From: Campylobacterales bacterium
GTDB lineage: Bacteria > Campylobacterota_A > Desulfurellia > JAADFJ01
DNA length: 6,273 bases
Reading direction: 5' to 3'
Assembly: GCA_027080125.1 (NCBI GenBank)
Contig: JALWSW010000109.1
Coordinates: 1 to 6,273 of the forward strand
A model generated the notes under the pieces. The model was not told where the DNA came from. It saw only the letters and a list, made by a program, of their open reading frames with translations, and did no database searches. The position numbers and the translations under genes were made by a program. Positions 6,036-6,273 of the stretch are shown piece after piece (the stretch's first letter is position 1; the number at the start of each line of letters is the position of its first letter).

Positions 6036-6273
6036 CCAACGTATAAATTTTGAGTGAAGGAAACTCCTTTTTTAACGATTCTATATATTCGTCTATGCTG
6101 CTGCCTATAAGGAATTTTTCAATAGGTCCTCTTTTTAGCTTGGGTATTACGAGAATCGAATTCTTGTTACGTTTTATCATTTTGCTTAGCTCATCAAGAA
6201 GATTGCCTTCAACTATCTTCGAAGAAACTTTTATTCCAGCCTCTTGGGCTTCATCTTTGTATCGATTTATAAG
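6028..6273 (-). CDS. C-terminal part of an unidentified protein, possibly universal-stress-protein-like
   Basis: An open frame enters from the right edge and runs 81 codons to a TAA at 6030-6028. Its start lies beyond the window. The tail reads LINRYKDEAQEAGIKVSSKI, then VEGNLLDELSKMIKRNKNSI, LVIPKLKRGPIEKFLIGSSI and DEYIESLKKEFPSLKIYTLDG. An alpha helix ending in AxxAGIKV, a beta strand with VEGN followed by a DELSKMI helix, then a hydrophobic strand SILVIPK, resemble the second half of UspA-type nucleotide-binding domains. GSSIDEYI falls where UspA proteins have the GSVS helix. The usual closing strand (CPVLVV-like) is replaced by PSLKIYTLDG, so the assignment is tentative. Composition and lysine/isoleucine-rich usage match the neighbours. 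The stop overlaps rarA by 8 nt, which makes it the first visible gene of the same transcription unit. Confidence 0.75.
   Translation of the reverse strand, partial: LINRYKDEAQEAGIKVSSKIVEGNLLDELSKMIKRNKNSILVIPKLKRGPIEKFLIGSSIDEYIESLKKEFPSLKIYTLDG

Noticed and set aside
1..6273. Mobile element, prophage, CRISPR array, tRNA/rRNA or defence system
   Set aside because: No repeat arrays, transposase or integrase motifs, terminal repeats or tRNA cloverleaf sequences were seen. The coding content is continuous housekeeping genes of similar composition.

Overview
All recognisable genes in this window lie on the minus strand, so transcription runs from high to low coordinates. The content is ordinary bacterial chromosome: moderately AT-rich (roughly 40% G+C by eye), standard stop codons, Shine-Dalgarno sites at several starts and no mobile-element, phage, CRISPR or RNA-gene signature. 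The proteins are typical bacterial housekeeping families. The phylum cannot be fixed from six proteins. An AT-rich Gram-negative-type lineage such as Deferribacterota or a relative would fit, but that is a guess.

Layout in transcription order: (1) 6273-6028, the 3' end of a gene whose start lies outside the window, with a tail that loosely resembles a universal-stress-protein domain; (2) 6035-4836 rarA, an AAA+ replication/recombination ATPase; (3) 4839-3913 thiL, thiamine-monophosphate kinase; (4) 3911-3270 rpe, ribulose-phosphate 3-epimerase; (5) 3267-1942 trkA, the cytosolic regulator of K+ uptake; (6) 1942-470 trkH, the K+ channel-like membrane subunit. The five junctions are an 8-nt overlap, a 4-nt ATGA overlap, a 1-nt gap, a 2-nt gap and a 1-nt TGATG overlap, so the six genes almost certainly form one transcription unit with translational coupling. 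A 160-bp gap (469-310) follows. It holds a weak terminator-like hairpin and a good sigma70-type promoter (TTGACA, 16 nt, TACAAT) for (7) 309-1, the 5' part of icd, NADP-type isocitrate dehydrogenase, cut by the window edge.

Functionally, TrkA and TrkH are the only pair that clearly works as one complex. They take up K+, with TrkA's two nucleotide-binding RCK halves gating TrkH. RarA acts at stalled replication forks, ThiL makes thiamine diphosphate, Rpe interconverts pentose phosphates, and Icd belongs to the TCA cycle. The link between Rpe and ThiL (ThDP serves transketolase, which uses Rpe's product) is metabolically plausible but is inference. I found no evidence of a previously undescribed system. 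The points most worth checking are the truncated upstream gene, the divergent short RarA, the rpe start choice and the icd promoter.
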